Assembly: GCF_041381155.1 (NCBI RefSeq)
Contig: NC_091147.1
Coordinates: 9,570,837-9,634,836, forward strand
DNA length: 64,000 nucleotides
Source: Argopecten irradians
Lineage: Eukaryota > Mollusca > Bivalvia > Pectinida > Pectinidae
Direction of reading: 5' to 3'
This document shows, piece after piece, positions 46,250 to 59,300 of this stretch. A model generated the notes under the pieces. It ran no database searches and was not told where the DNA came from. It saw nothing but the letters and a program-made list of their open reading frames with translations. The translations under genes and the position numbers were made by a program. Each line of letters opens with the position of its first letter. The first letter of the stretch is position 1.

Positions 46250-49200
46250 TAATTAACATCATTATCATTACAACGAATATACGTACCCGGCTTACTATAT
46301 ATATTTTGAACATCGTTATCTTTTCGCAATTCTTTATGGCTACAATATTACAAATACATCATCGGTCACCTTGATGATATTACAACAACCTGCACAGCTA
46401 TGTAATGTGAATGTATTAAAGTCTGGTGACAATAAACCAATTGTATATCACCGCTAATTTGATTAAGGCGATATCTGTACACCCGGATCAGCCGTTGTAG
46501 TTACTGTATCGTTTGGTACTCACTCATCAATATAACATGGAACCTGTCATTCTCTCTACAGAAATATGTATAGGCCCACAGGCCTACCAGCCTCAGCATC
46601 ATGTATACTTTATCACCATGTTATATAATATTGGTACACGTACACTCGTGTTGAGCGACACAACAGCGACTCTTCAAGGTCATAGATCGAAAACAAAGGC
46701 TATCGTATACTTAGACAAAATGCTTTCCTGGTGTACTCGAAAAATTGTCCTGTCCTTGAATGACTTTGGACTTTTTAAAGAATGACTGACCGACATTATG
46801 TTGCTCTCTCTAGCACCATAACTTTGAAACATTATTTTAGTCATATCCAACTGATATCTTTTAGGAAAGCAATAACGTTTAATTGTGTTCTATCTTGTGT
46901 GTAGAATATGATTGTTCTTTAGATAACATATTTTGTCCCAATTCGAATTCCATTAATATTTTTGAATTGCACCTTAGTTAGTGAAGATGATTTGAAGTGA
47001 AAGGAAACTTTGATAAAAACCATCAACACCAAAACACTGGATTGCTTTGACTGGGTTAAGGAAATAATATGAACATACTTTATAAACTTTCTATCGGTTG
47101 TATTGTTAGATACAAACTGAACATGTGTTAAACCTTTGATACGATGTTGATAACAGCATCTGTCAGGCAGGGGGAAGTGATCACTATCGTCAGGTGACAA
47201 AAGGTGTGATTCATAACACAGGGGGAAACACTTGATAATAGTAATTAACACACTAGGGTTATGATATTGAGAAGTTGATCCTTGTACAATTCTGATCCGT
47301 AAACAGTAACAGGTTTCAGCCGATAATGGCAAATCGTTAATACTTGTCATTTCTACGTCTACAAACTCCATTATTTTGATTAAATTATGATACTTCTTCG
47401 TGGTTTATTTAGAGAAAAATCAGATTTTTGTGTTTGATCTCCATGACACGAAAACTCTGTTATATAGTTGTCCTTTATAGCAGGTTCCATTATATAAAAA
47501 TGTGCTAAGGGACATATTAAACAATATCAGCTTATAATCAATGTTCAAGTAAGCTAACAATACTCCTGGAATTCGGTATCTACAGCTTAACGATTTGAGC
47601 TGAACTTTTTACGACGAGTGACATAATATCAAATAATTCTCGTATTGATAAAAAGTTATGAGTTATTATCCTCATTCAAAACTTGATGGAAAAAGATCCC
47701 AGATTTGATAATTTGTTCCGTTGTTAAGATTTACGTGTAATGTGATTTGTGTTATATTTAACACGGTGGGTTATCGTGATATGTAACAGACTAATTCGTT
47801 TTACAATTTACCACTATTTACAAAAGATTAACAATTGCATTATCTTAATCAGATAGCGTTTCCTTTTAAACGCCAGAACAAGACTGTTTATTCACTATCA
47901 AATCGGGATGATCAAAACATCACTTAAGTAACAAAACATAAAAATGTGTAAAATAGAAATGATTGTAAAAGTATAGGCTGTGACCTGATATGGAACAAGA
48001 TTGTCATTGATAATTGATCGTAAAAATTCCGGAACGCTGACCGCCATTCTTAATTAGTTTTCACTTGTCGGAATCACAAGTACTATAGATTGACTGCAAG
48101 ATATAAAAATACCTATCTCAAATGAGGATCTTTCCTTGATCTCAATGCAGTCTCTTTAACTGTATATTTCCGAAAAATGACTCATAAAGATATACATCCT
48201 AGCAATAACTGAAAATCAATCAACGACGATTTTAATTCGTAGATATATCGGTATTTGATTGACATATCTTGAAACGGGAAACCTTTATATCGAACTATGA
48301 CTTCATTCATCGCATTGGAACAGAGTTCCTGTATATATATATAATATGCATTTAAAGTTAGTATTTATAGCAATGAATGTATATTTATTTATTAACATGT
48401 ATCTACCTGTATTTTTACCTGTCCGACTTTATCAGGTATGTGTTCCCTAACGTGTCCGGAGTATTCTGACATACATCACGCTATAGGTTTCAATGAGTCG
48501 TTTGATCGCGGATGCGATCGACAAGCCTTAATACTTTCTTGTATAATGCTATGGCGTACGACCATTAATTATCATACGCTACATTTAACATCATCTCATT
48601 GAAATCATTCCTTCAGTTTAAATTTCACGTGATCTATATAAAAATAGGTCGATGTACCATCATGGCCATTCCTCTCCAATGTATCCCTTCTATCCAAGCT
48701 CACCAACCCCTCCTCTCACGTCGCACACAGATGGCGTTTTATACAAGGTCCTCATAAAAATAAAAGAGAAAAAAATCTGTGTCGACCACAAGCTTTAAAA
48801 ATCGGGGACCGAATTTGCATTAATATGGTATTAAATTTCTCCTCAAGGTTCGAAACTTGATGCACATAGTATCAAGAGACCGCACATGTGGTAGGCGAAT
48901 TACTGTGGCTGAGAAATACAGAACTGGTTAAAAATACAGATCTGGCCATTCTACCGGGGTACCGTAATGCAATGTCAAGGACATATGTCTTGGCCTTAAA
49001 GTCAGAACTTTATTTCCAACCAGTTCTATATATGTGGGTCACATGCATTCGTCTGTGTGAGGGTCTGTTATTATATGGAGATAAGTTATAAAATATCGCT
49101 CTCTTTTACTTTACGGTCCAGATGCCTCGAATAAATTACCGTTGCATAATGTCATATGCGGCGATAAATATATCATCTTTTGTCCTTTCCTTAAAGATTC

Positions 49201-49755
49201 ACAAACTTTAACCTTGGTTTATTGTTCGTACAACCTTGAGATGATGTAACACCGAAGGATTTTTCCACACAACGTCGTGATTTTGACACATAAAGTAATA
49301 AAAAGGGGGTCAAGATTCTATTGGAAACTACGGTTTGGCATCTTTATCTTTGTCCATATTTATTTAATGTCGTGAGTTCCGACATTGAACATTTTACCCG
49401 TTCAGACGTGATATATGTTTCTAAGACATTTAATCGTATGATGTACCCACACAAACTTGATCTATGTAAGAGAAACCTTACCCATAATTAATGCCTATAC
49501 TGTCTGGTCCCGTTATTTACCACAACAATACATGCACAGGTGCGAAATATCTACAGGTATAAATCAATACAAACTTGACCCAAATGTTTTCTAGATCCGG
49601 ACAATGGGGACGGACCGAGCTCCGGACTTGACTGTTACAATAGACAAAAGATTAATGTCTTTCTAATACATATTTTATAAACACCCAGGTACTGACGGTC
49701 CCCTCCCGTCAACAGACGGTCAGGGGGTGGATCCTATCGATCCTGCCACGTTCCG
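46250..49755. other. Probable intron or intergenic DNA between the two candidate first exons
   Basis: No motif-bearing frame on either strand. Open frames at 46513, 46919 (minus) and 48888 show no recognisable family and no good splice context. If exons 1a and 1b belong to one gene, this is its first intron. Confidence 0.35.
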
Positions 49756-49766
49756 TATATATAAAA
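49756..49766 (+). promoter_or_regulatory. Candidate TATA box for first exon 1b
   Basis: TATATATAAAA after a GC-richer stretch (49695-49755, with an inverted GACGGTC/GACCGTC-like pattern). It stands about 62 bases before the candidate start at 49828, a normal core-promoter distance. Confidence 0.4.
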
Positions 49767-49827
49767 TATGCTCTGTACCCTATGTTTACACCTGCCCTGA
49801 CGGCCGACACCGTTTCTTATTGTTTGA

Positions 49828-49865
49828 ATGTCGTGTCAAACCAAACCGACTCTGAATTATTACAG
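49828..49865 (+). CDS. Candidate alternative first coding exon 1b of the same unrecognised gene
   Basis: ATG at 49828 opens MSCQTKPTLNYY and ends TTACAG with the strong donor GTAAGT at 49866, phase 2 (AG|N). It has a well-placed TATA box and a GC-richer proximal region. The last coding bases and phase match exon 1a. Twelve codons is too short to be convincing alone. Confidence 0.35.
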
Positions 49866-50306
49866 GTAAGTCGTTAACAATCGCTATATAACCGCATGTT
49901 TGTGTGTAAGTGTACTTTTAAGTTCTCCGTGGTTGTGAAGGGACATCAAATACAGTACCAACACCGCATCAACTGGTCATTTTACACCTCCGTCCATGCA
50001 TGATACACCTCGTCTTAGAACAATTTGATGGCTCTAGACGCATGACCAAGAACAAATACCAATTTCTATGATGTTTAAAGCAGATCCTATGGGAGAGTCG
50101 ACGTTGGTCTCCTCCAAAAGATAATCTGCATTTGGGGAATTTGTTGTAGGGTTTCATTAAACATGTATCAGAACGTTACTGTAACAAATAAACCTCCCAA
50201 GACAGGTGGAAGGTTATTGTATTCTGCACGACATGTGTATATAACGAAGAATAGGGGCTTCACACGGTATCGTGTCATTTCCATGCACTGTATTCACGAG
50301 TAAAGC

Positions 50307-51316
50307 AACCCACCTTACAATACCCCTATCATCGTTTATGTTTTAATACAACCCGTCTTACAATACCCCTATCATCGTTTGTTTTAATACAACCCATCTT
50401 ACAATACCCCTATCATCGTTTGTTTTAGTACAACCCATCTTACAATACCTCTATCATCGTTTATGTTTTAATACAACCCGTCTTACAATACCCCTATCAT
50501 CGTTTGTTTTAATACAACCCATCTTACAATACCCCTATCATCGTTTGTTTTAATACAACCCATCTTACAATACCTCTATCATCGTTTATGTTTTAATACA
50601 ACCCATCTTACAATACCTCTATCATCGTTTGTTTTAGTACAACCCATCTTACAATACCTCTATCATCGTTTATGTTTTAATACAACCCGTCTTACAATAC
50701 CCCTATCATCGTTTGTTTTAATACAACCCATCTTACAATACCCCTATCATCGTTTGTTTTAATACAACCCATCTTACAATACCTCTATCATCGTTTATGT
50801 TTTAATACAACCCATCTTACAATACCTCTATCATCGTTTGTTTTAGTACAACACATTTTACAATACCTCTATCATCGTTTATGTTTTAATACAACCCATC
50901 TTACAATACCTCTATCATCGTTTATGTTTTAATACAACCCATCTTACAATACCTCTATCATCGTTTATGTTTTAATACAACCCATCATACAATACCTCTA
51001 TCATCGTTTATGTTTTAATACAACCCATCTTACAATACCTTTATCATCGTTCATGTTTTAATACAACCCATCTTACAATACCTCTATCATCGTTTATGTT
51101 TTAATACAACCCATCTTACAATACCTCTATCATCGTTTATGTTTTAATACAACCCATCTTACAATACCTCTATCATCGTTTATGTTTTAATACAACCCAT
51201 CTTACAATACCTCTATCATCGTTTATGTTTTAATACAACCCATCATACAATACCTTTATCATCGTTTATGTTTTAATACAACCCATCTTACAATACCTTT
51301 ATCATCGTTCATGTTT
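50307..51316. repeat. 41/44-bp satellite, about 23 copies, with higher-order order in its first half
   Basis: Units read CCCATCTTACAATACC, CTATCATCGTTT, (ATG)TTTTAATACAA. A long form has TTTATGTTTTAA and a short form TTTGTTTTA. In the first 14 units long and short forms, CCCGT/CCCAT starts and CCCC/CCTC variants recur in the same five-unit order at least twice; the later units are nearly all long. The array ends where GTTTTATTTGATC starts. Confidence 0.93.
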
Positions 51317-52980
51317 TATTTGATCACCCGTTGAATCCGTCGTATTAAGACGGCCATAGATTGTTGCCAATAGCAGCTGTTGTACAATACCAAAGAACAT
51401 TTCTGACTCTACCGTTATTTTTTTTTATCTAATCACTGTACTTCTTAACACATTATCATAGTATTGAAATATTTGGCTGAATTTGGCTAAAAGCTGCATC
51501 AAAGGGAAGCCTGTCATGGCTTGTATAGATGCCTCTTGATTATCATGTCTCGTAGTAAATATGGTTGTCCCTTAGTGGATCACTTCTCTAATTCTTTCGG
51601 TGTGACGTATATATATACTGGTATGAAATATGTTGCTTCTTTTCTTCCAAGGAAGATTGTTTCCTTTTTACAACTTTTTTTGTTTTGGCTGTGCAACGTA
51701 TTGCAAAAATAACAGTTATTTGTTTATTTTCACATACTACACATTGTGAAACATTCTCTTCTAATTTGGCCTTATAAATACTCGAAATATTATATTATGA
51801 TATTTTACTATTAATCTTAGCATAGAGGAACACAATCCTGTATATTATTTTCGATTACAAACGTTTACGGCTCGACGATAAACAGTACTTGTGTCCTAAA
51901 ACTTAGACCAAGTATAAATCCATATGATGTCCTTCAAATTGACACCTTCTCAACAACTGAGATGTACTTGACACAGTACAATTGGGGGATATTGAGACTG
52001 ATACTATTGAACTTCTTTACAAAAGGTGTTTTACATTCACGTTTGTATACCAAACACATGTCGATATTCAGAATTTCAACTACTCTGGTAATCAACATTG
52101 ACGCTGAAATTCTGTAAATTTAGCTCCATTGATCTGTAATTATTAAAATGGGAATGTGATGAATGTTTATAGCTATCTTTTTTTTAACATTACTGACATT
52201 ATGTTTATTTTATTATAAACTTTGCCAATGATAATGCATCATAACTGCTATATTCATTTCCGAAAACAATGCCTAGATGTATACCAATGGAAAATTCCAT
52301 CTCCAACAAAGTGTTGATTTCGAATTGTCTTTAATAGTCTTTACAGCATACTACTAAAATGTTTCTCGCAACCCGGGCTGTGAGCCATTGCACCATATTG
52401 TATCAAGTTCTATTCATAATCCAGATATTGTAAATTGTCAACCCGTTGTTAACAATTCATGCTACCCATTTAAAGAATTAGAAAGTACCGTTAAATAGGT
52501 CAGAAACCTACTTCGATCAGGTGTCGCTGTTATGTTGAACTAAGACGCACGTGAGCCCTGGGGGCCATGTTGTCACTTACACGGCCCTGCCCGACATTAT
52601 CTGAACTTCCATCGACTACCATGACATACCCACCGGGTATTCGTCTGGAAATGAAGCCATTACTTTTCATTGAGATATTTGTATACATAAAACAATGGCA
52701 ACGGAAAGTTAATGGACTTTTATTACGATGATTTAAAGTTCGAGTTCGGATGTATTTCAAATACCGTAAATAATCTGCCGTTCCTGCCGCGAACATCCTT
52801 CGTCAGTCTGATGGGACATCATGGAACATCAGTGGCCATGGAAACCTATTGTTCTTATTTGTTATCATAAGCATTCTTCATACAGCTCATTTTCTATATT
52901 CTATAGTATTTCTATGGTATTCACTGGTGTTACAATACATATCGCCAGGTATATTTTCTGACATTTATTTCTAAAAAAAG
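51317..52980. other. Non-coding stretch, nothing recognised
   Basis: AT-rich. The open frame at 51521-51712 and the minus one at 52530-52796 have no recognisable motifs. Confidence 0.4.
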
Positions 52981-53345
52981 TTAAAGATGCTCCACCGCCG
53001 ACAAATAGTATCTTTTCACTATCAAAAACAGGAGAAGACGATTTAGTATTTTTCTTCAGTTACAAAAGTTACTTACTTTACACCATTACCAACATTGAAA
53101 AGTATGAGCTTCTAATTTTACTTCAAGTTAAAAATATGAAAAATAATTAATTGCATCCCGAAAAAAATCCGTGGCACTATATCCTATATGGAATAAAGTA
53201 CTGATTACGCATGCACCAAAGACAAAATAAATTATTTTATATTATTTTTTTGTGTTAATTAGACATATATATACACGATAATACACCAATTATTGTTCAA
53301 ATATTGAATATCATTTATGCTATGTCGGCGGTGGAGCATCTTTAA
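52981..53345 (+). mobile_element. MITE family 1, copy 3 (365 bp), best preserved ends
   Basis: Begins TTAAAGATGCTCCACCGCCG and ends with its inverse CGGCGGTGGAGCATCTTTAA, followed by unrelated DNA. The interior matches copies 1 and 2. The TTAA edges suggest insertion at TTAA, but without an empty site TTAA could also be part of the end. Confidence 0.85.
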
Positions 53346-56300
53346 TACAACAATTGGAAACAGTAATCATATATATAGAGGATAGGGAATTGGTTAAATA
53401 AGCTTTGTATATTGAATTCTTCTTATTCTAATCGTATCAATGAGTTCTGCGAACGATACCTTGATTGATCTTTCCAGAAATATTTATTGAAATAATTGCG
53501 ATACAGTTTCGTCTATGTAACCATCATATAATCGTCTATATTATTGCGTAAATTTTCTCTTGACATCAAATAACCCTTGATTATTCTGAACGTGCTATAC
53601 ATAGAAACACAATGAAACCAGACCACTTTGGGTGTCAAGAGTGATTCGAGTTTAATGTGACTACTTCTCAAGAACCACTTGACAATCAGAAATATTCCGA
53701 TACTACAAAACAACATGACGAAATCTTCAAAATAAAACATGTGTTACCAGAATGAAAATATACTTACATGTATGCGTATTGTATTAAATAAGTTAACGGG
53801 GCTCGTTGGAAAGGCTATTAATACCCGTGTATATTATACTGGATTACAATAGATTAGCCATGTGTCTGATGCCAATGGCCAGGCTTTGTTTATATATACG
53901 ACAAACTTTCACACCAACCAAGCAAAATATTGTCACTTTTCCATTAAGAGAGGTGTTAGTTCTGTTGTCACCATTCAAATATTTTGAGATTTATTTTCTT
54001 TAATTTGAAAAGATTCCATAAACAATCTTTTGATGGGCGGAATCGTCCCCCTTGGGAGAGCTCTCTAATGTTGTCCTAATAGAGTAATGTCACAATGACC
54101 ATATCTCCTAAAGCATGGTTAGATTTGAAAAGAAAATTTTACACTCTAACGAACATCTATTATAGCTTAGAGGATCAAAAGACGAAAAACGTCTAAATAG
54201 ATAAACTATTGACTATGTATTTCATTATGTTGAACAATTCTTTATTAAAATCTATCAATTAAAAAGTAACTTAAGTGTACAGTGTTCTGAATACATATGT
54301 ATAATACACGCAATAAGTGTTTATAGAGATTTGTAACACCTCAACATATGTAAAACTTTCGCATTGTTGTTAGATAAAGTATTTCAAGACTGTGATTAAT
54401 GTCTTCAACAATTAGTTATCTAAATCTACATCTTTGAAATAATGACCACCTTCATCTATTTAAAGAATATATTATGTTATGGGCGGTGAATCCCTTGAAT
54501 ATCAACTCTGGGTAAGTCACTGGTTCCATACAAATTTGAAGTGTTCAAGTCTAACTATTCCTCACGAAACATGACATAGGTCAGTAAATATTGACAGACA
54601 GTCTTTGTTTGCAGCTCTCTCATGTCTATTACGAAACGTCCAAAAACTAATTTCAATTTCAGTCAATTAAATGGTGTTAATTCTGTCTAGTCATAACATT
54701 AATACGAGTGTGTGTAAATCTTACATGATTTTTGTGACCATGTCAACCCAAAACATCGTCTTGTGTCTAATAATGCGTAAATAGATAGAAATGGACAAAG
54801 ACAAGGCCATGCTTACCAAACGACATTTCACTTAATTCGCTCTCCGGTTGTTTCGCATTTGATAAAACTGTTTGATTTTGAAGACATAATTACTGTGTAT
54901 CAACGACCCCGAACCACGGTCCGGAAAAACGCTTAAAAGAGAAAGCATTATAAATAGGCGACTAATATGTTATGGAAGTAAGCATTTAGTTCGAGGATAC
55001 AGTGCATGCTAATCTATTACAGGTCTGTCTTTTTATGATTCAACATAATTTGACTGGTAATAGTTTTAGATGTGTAAACTAGTGTAAAGGAATCTATGAT
55101 TTATTTGATATGTACCCCGGTTAATGTCTCCAGGTGAAGTCCAACATGAATGCATATAAATAATAAAATTATACTCGATGCCAATCAATGTTTGTAATAA
55201 ATTTATATGTGGGGTATGATGGTGCATGCGTACCTGTAATCATGTAGGTAAATGGGCTATTTATTTTTAGTTCCGATTATATTAGTATAAAGCTAGCAAT
55301 TGAATTAATAATCTTATTCACATTTCTGTACACTGAAACAGTCTTCAACTTGAAAAGATTCGCGTTGAATTTACGATAAATATATCCACATATCATTATA
55401 GTGAAGTATAGATATTTTTAACAGTCAAACACAGGTTTTATAATTTTTGCATAAATCTTCATATTCATGAAATTAAAAAAAATGAGAATATCAAATGCTC
55501 ATTTTCTATGTATAACTGCTCTAAGTAAGTCGTTTGTATGCTTCTGATACCCACCAAGAACGCTAAATCACGATGATTGAAGCATTTTACTCCTAAACTA
55601 AACGATATGATCTTATTAACTGAAATACATATTAACTGCCTAATCATTTTATAAAGAACTTTAAACAATGCCGAGAATAATCAGATTGAGTCCAAACAAT
55701 GGTGTAATATACCTATGTTAGTTTGAGACAAATAGCCAAAGTTGTATTCCTACGCGTCTATTCAGGGTGACGACGTCAATGTGACGAGGTCAAACCCGAG
55801 CCTCGTTATCACTGACGGGATCGCGACCGCTGGACTGAGGTGGCTTCACACCCCAACTCACAAACGATATATCTATGTTTGGCACATACTTCATAATTTA
55901 TCATTATGATCGACGTAGGCTCGTCTCATTTTCTAACCGCCGATTGTTCATGCCTTTGAAACTGTGAAGTGTTTGTTTTAGTTTGAAGACCAACACCCTT
56001 GAAGATAAAGGATTTAATTTCACTGATAATCTTGTTTCAAGAGAACACAGCACGTCTGTAGTGTCAAATACATATCAAATTAACAAACAATTTTAGTTTT
56101 AACAATTTTCCTTCAAGATTAAGATCTTTCCGGTCACAAAGATGTTCGTCAAACAATCGCTTCCTGCTTTCAGCGCGTGGTGTGTTTTTCTTACCCTCAT
56201 TACAAAAGAGCATTTCCGAACATCTCTTCTTTGTCACGTTTTGTCCATTTGAGATAACATTATGTCCGAATGCTTTAAAACAGCAGAGTATTTAAATCTA

Positions 56301-59300
56301 TTTGGGAGGGTTGATTTTCAGCGTAATTGCGGTTGAACGCCCCTTTCCGGCGAAGACCATTTTATTTATTTAACAAGGGCCGGGATCATGTGTTAGATAA
56401 TGGGTTGTTGACAAAGCCTTTGTGACAGTAATCACTTTCGCTGCTGCCTATCTGTCACCTTCTACCTGTATGTAAATCTGCTAACAAATGAAAAAAACAC
56501 GTCTTTTAATTTTCATCTTTTTTTTCTGTTGACGGGCAACCATTGTATAGATATCGACCAGTGCTAGATGACAGATTCGGTTGTTGATAATGACAGATGG
56601 ACTAGACACAGGCACGCGTGTTGCTATGAATGTCCGAAGTCCCTCGTAACCAATTCAATCGCAATTCGATCACTTTAGGGTTAGGGAGCAGCCCCGTGTG
56701 GGGTCGGTCCTAATACAACCGTTTTAAACATTTTATTGACGAAATACCCAAACACGTGTCTTTGAACAATACCTGCATACTTAAATAAATTCCATCGACA
56801 CTTCTAATTGTGATTAGTTATTCGTGTGTGTGGCAGCCTGACAATAATTTTGACTTTCATAACAATAGAAACATTTTAGGAGTTGTACAAAGACTACAAA
56901 AAAGGAAAATTCAATGTGTGTATACTTTGTTCAATTACATTTCAAATGTTATTCCTACTGAAAAGCGACCACCTACATATATATACAAATGATTCAATCA
57001 TTTCAATGAATATACGAGTAAACATTCTGTATCATTAGACATTTCATACACAAAAGCACTTTCATCACAAAATTCTATAACGACAAATACTATAAGGAAA
57101 AAAATACGGACTCATTATCGCATATCTACATTTGTGTAATTCAATTGAAATTAATTACGGGCTATAAATCATCTATTGCAAATCCAATGAAATATTGTAA
57201 TTGTGACCTGAGAATAATTGCCAGTTTTCACCAAGGAAAGTTGTACTGTTGACATGTTTGTGATAATTCGGGAGAACTTTTTAACCTTACGCTTCCAACA
57301 GTATTAACTATCAATGATATTGAGAGTGTTATTGTTATATGTTAAAATTAAGAAAGGACTTCATTCAAAATAAATCGAATAAAAAAACTGAAATCGAATG
57401 CCTATTTTGTATGTAAGTTTTATCGAGAAATTGACAGCAAGACCATTCTGTCATATTGTTTTTGTGTTGATGAAAAGTCGACTCTTCTATACAAAGAGAC
57501 CACTAGAATACGGATATTAATATAAAACAAATTCATCGTGTAAACAAAAGAAATGAAATGATAAACATTTGTAGCTTCTGTTTAGAAATAATATTCAGTG
57601 ACACATGTTTATTTCCTTTGAAAGTGAATTCACCTGATGGACAGATTATCGAGTTTGCTGACACCGAATAAATGACACGTTGATAGAGTCATTGGAGAGA
57701 TATCGATGGTTTTCATCTTTGTAATCAAATAACAAAATAGGATTTCTAGTTCAGCCATAAAATACCACCATGATAAACAGGTCATATCGGAACATCTCTC
57801 ATGCAACAGCTGTCATTCGGAAACCTCTGTACTCTCGAGGGATTCGGGAATGACTAATGTCATGTTTATTTAGTTGTATGTTTTAAGTAGTAGTCTATTC
57901 AGACTGAATTAGAAATTGCAGCTTTCACTGAGGGATGAAATGAGCAAATCATCAACAATTGATAATTGTTCAACCGCAATAAATCGGGTTTATCCCGAAA
58001 TTACCTATCATTTTTGGAACTGGTCACCGATGTTGTATATGTTAGCTACGACAGTGCTATACAAAACAGAACACAGGTTTGTGTCCACTCTGTATGTTTG
58101 CGTCCAGTTTTCCGACAGTTCATCCATTGATCACGCGGGTAAATATACACCTGGTCAGTAGTGTCAGGTGAGAATCGATCCAGGGTGTCCATTTACACTC
58201 TGATACAAGAATTAATGGACAAGCTAGGGACACGGCCAATACATAATGGATGGGTAGATCAACATATGCTGTTGTATCTATTTATTTACGAACTTTCCAT
58301 CAACATGTTTGAATTAAGTCCTCTCATAAATAAATCCGGTTATCAATATTAATGTAAATGGTAGTCACGTGTCCGGATACAGTGGCATCACGGGCATTGT
58401 ACTGAGGCACCATGGGTAATATACTATAGCTTCAGGGGTAATGCACCTTTAGGGGGTATTTTCGTTTAGCCTCTTAGTTGAGGTAAACCAGTTTATTTTA
58501 GTGGAGGTTTTCTTGCTGAAAGCTGAACAATTGTTGAGTTAGACTTATTTACTCAACTGTTCTTTTTATTGTATAATATGACCGATGGTCTATTCTGAAT
58601 GAAGGTGCTCGAAAGTATGCTTCAGTTAGCTAACACTCTATATTGTCGAATAAATATAGCAGGCATACCGTAGTAGCAATAACATTTTACGATATGAAAG
58701 CATCTCGTACATAGAGGATGCTCTATGAATAACAAAGTCATACAGTACTATAGAGTATCATACTAGTATTACCAATATATCATTCATTTTATTTCCCTTT
58801 CATAATATCTAATTGTCATGATGTTCTTGACAATGGGGATTTGACAACAGGTCCAGCCTACAAAAATCCTTTCCATTTCATTCTTTACCAGATTCTTTCT
58901 TTCTTAATTACACCACTGATTTATATGACAGCTACTCGTCATAACCTGCATTATTTAACAACTAATATCGCATTGCTCTTTTATCATATTGCTACATTGC
59001 ACAACTTACTCTGTAAATCCCGTTTAAGTCAGAGAGAATATTAATGTCTTTCCGGTTAGGATACGTTATAGAAATGCTATCCATATTTGATGACGAACGG
59101 CTATCACTGGAAGAGATATACTAATGTACTATCGTAGTACAATCACATCAGGAAACTCAAATCTTTATCCTTCGGAACAACAGTACATGGTTTATTGTCT
59201 CGGCAATGAATAAAATACTTAAGAAATGTATATACGACAAGTGAATTAATTGCTATAAATCTTTGCTTATACAAGCAGTGATTTTTTCTCGCTCTTTAAT

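Noticed and set aside
55004-55022. A third alternative first exon (ATG CTA ATC TAT TAC AG|GT)
   Set aside because: The ending resembles exons 1a and 1b, but the donor GTCTGT is poor and only five codons precede it.
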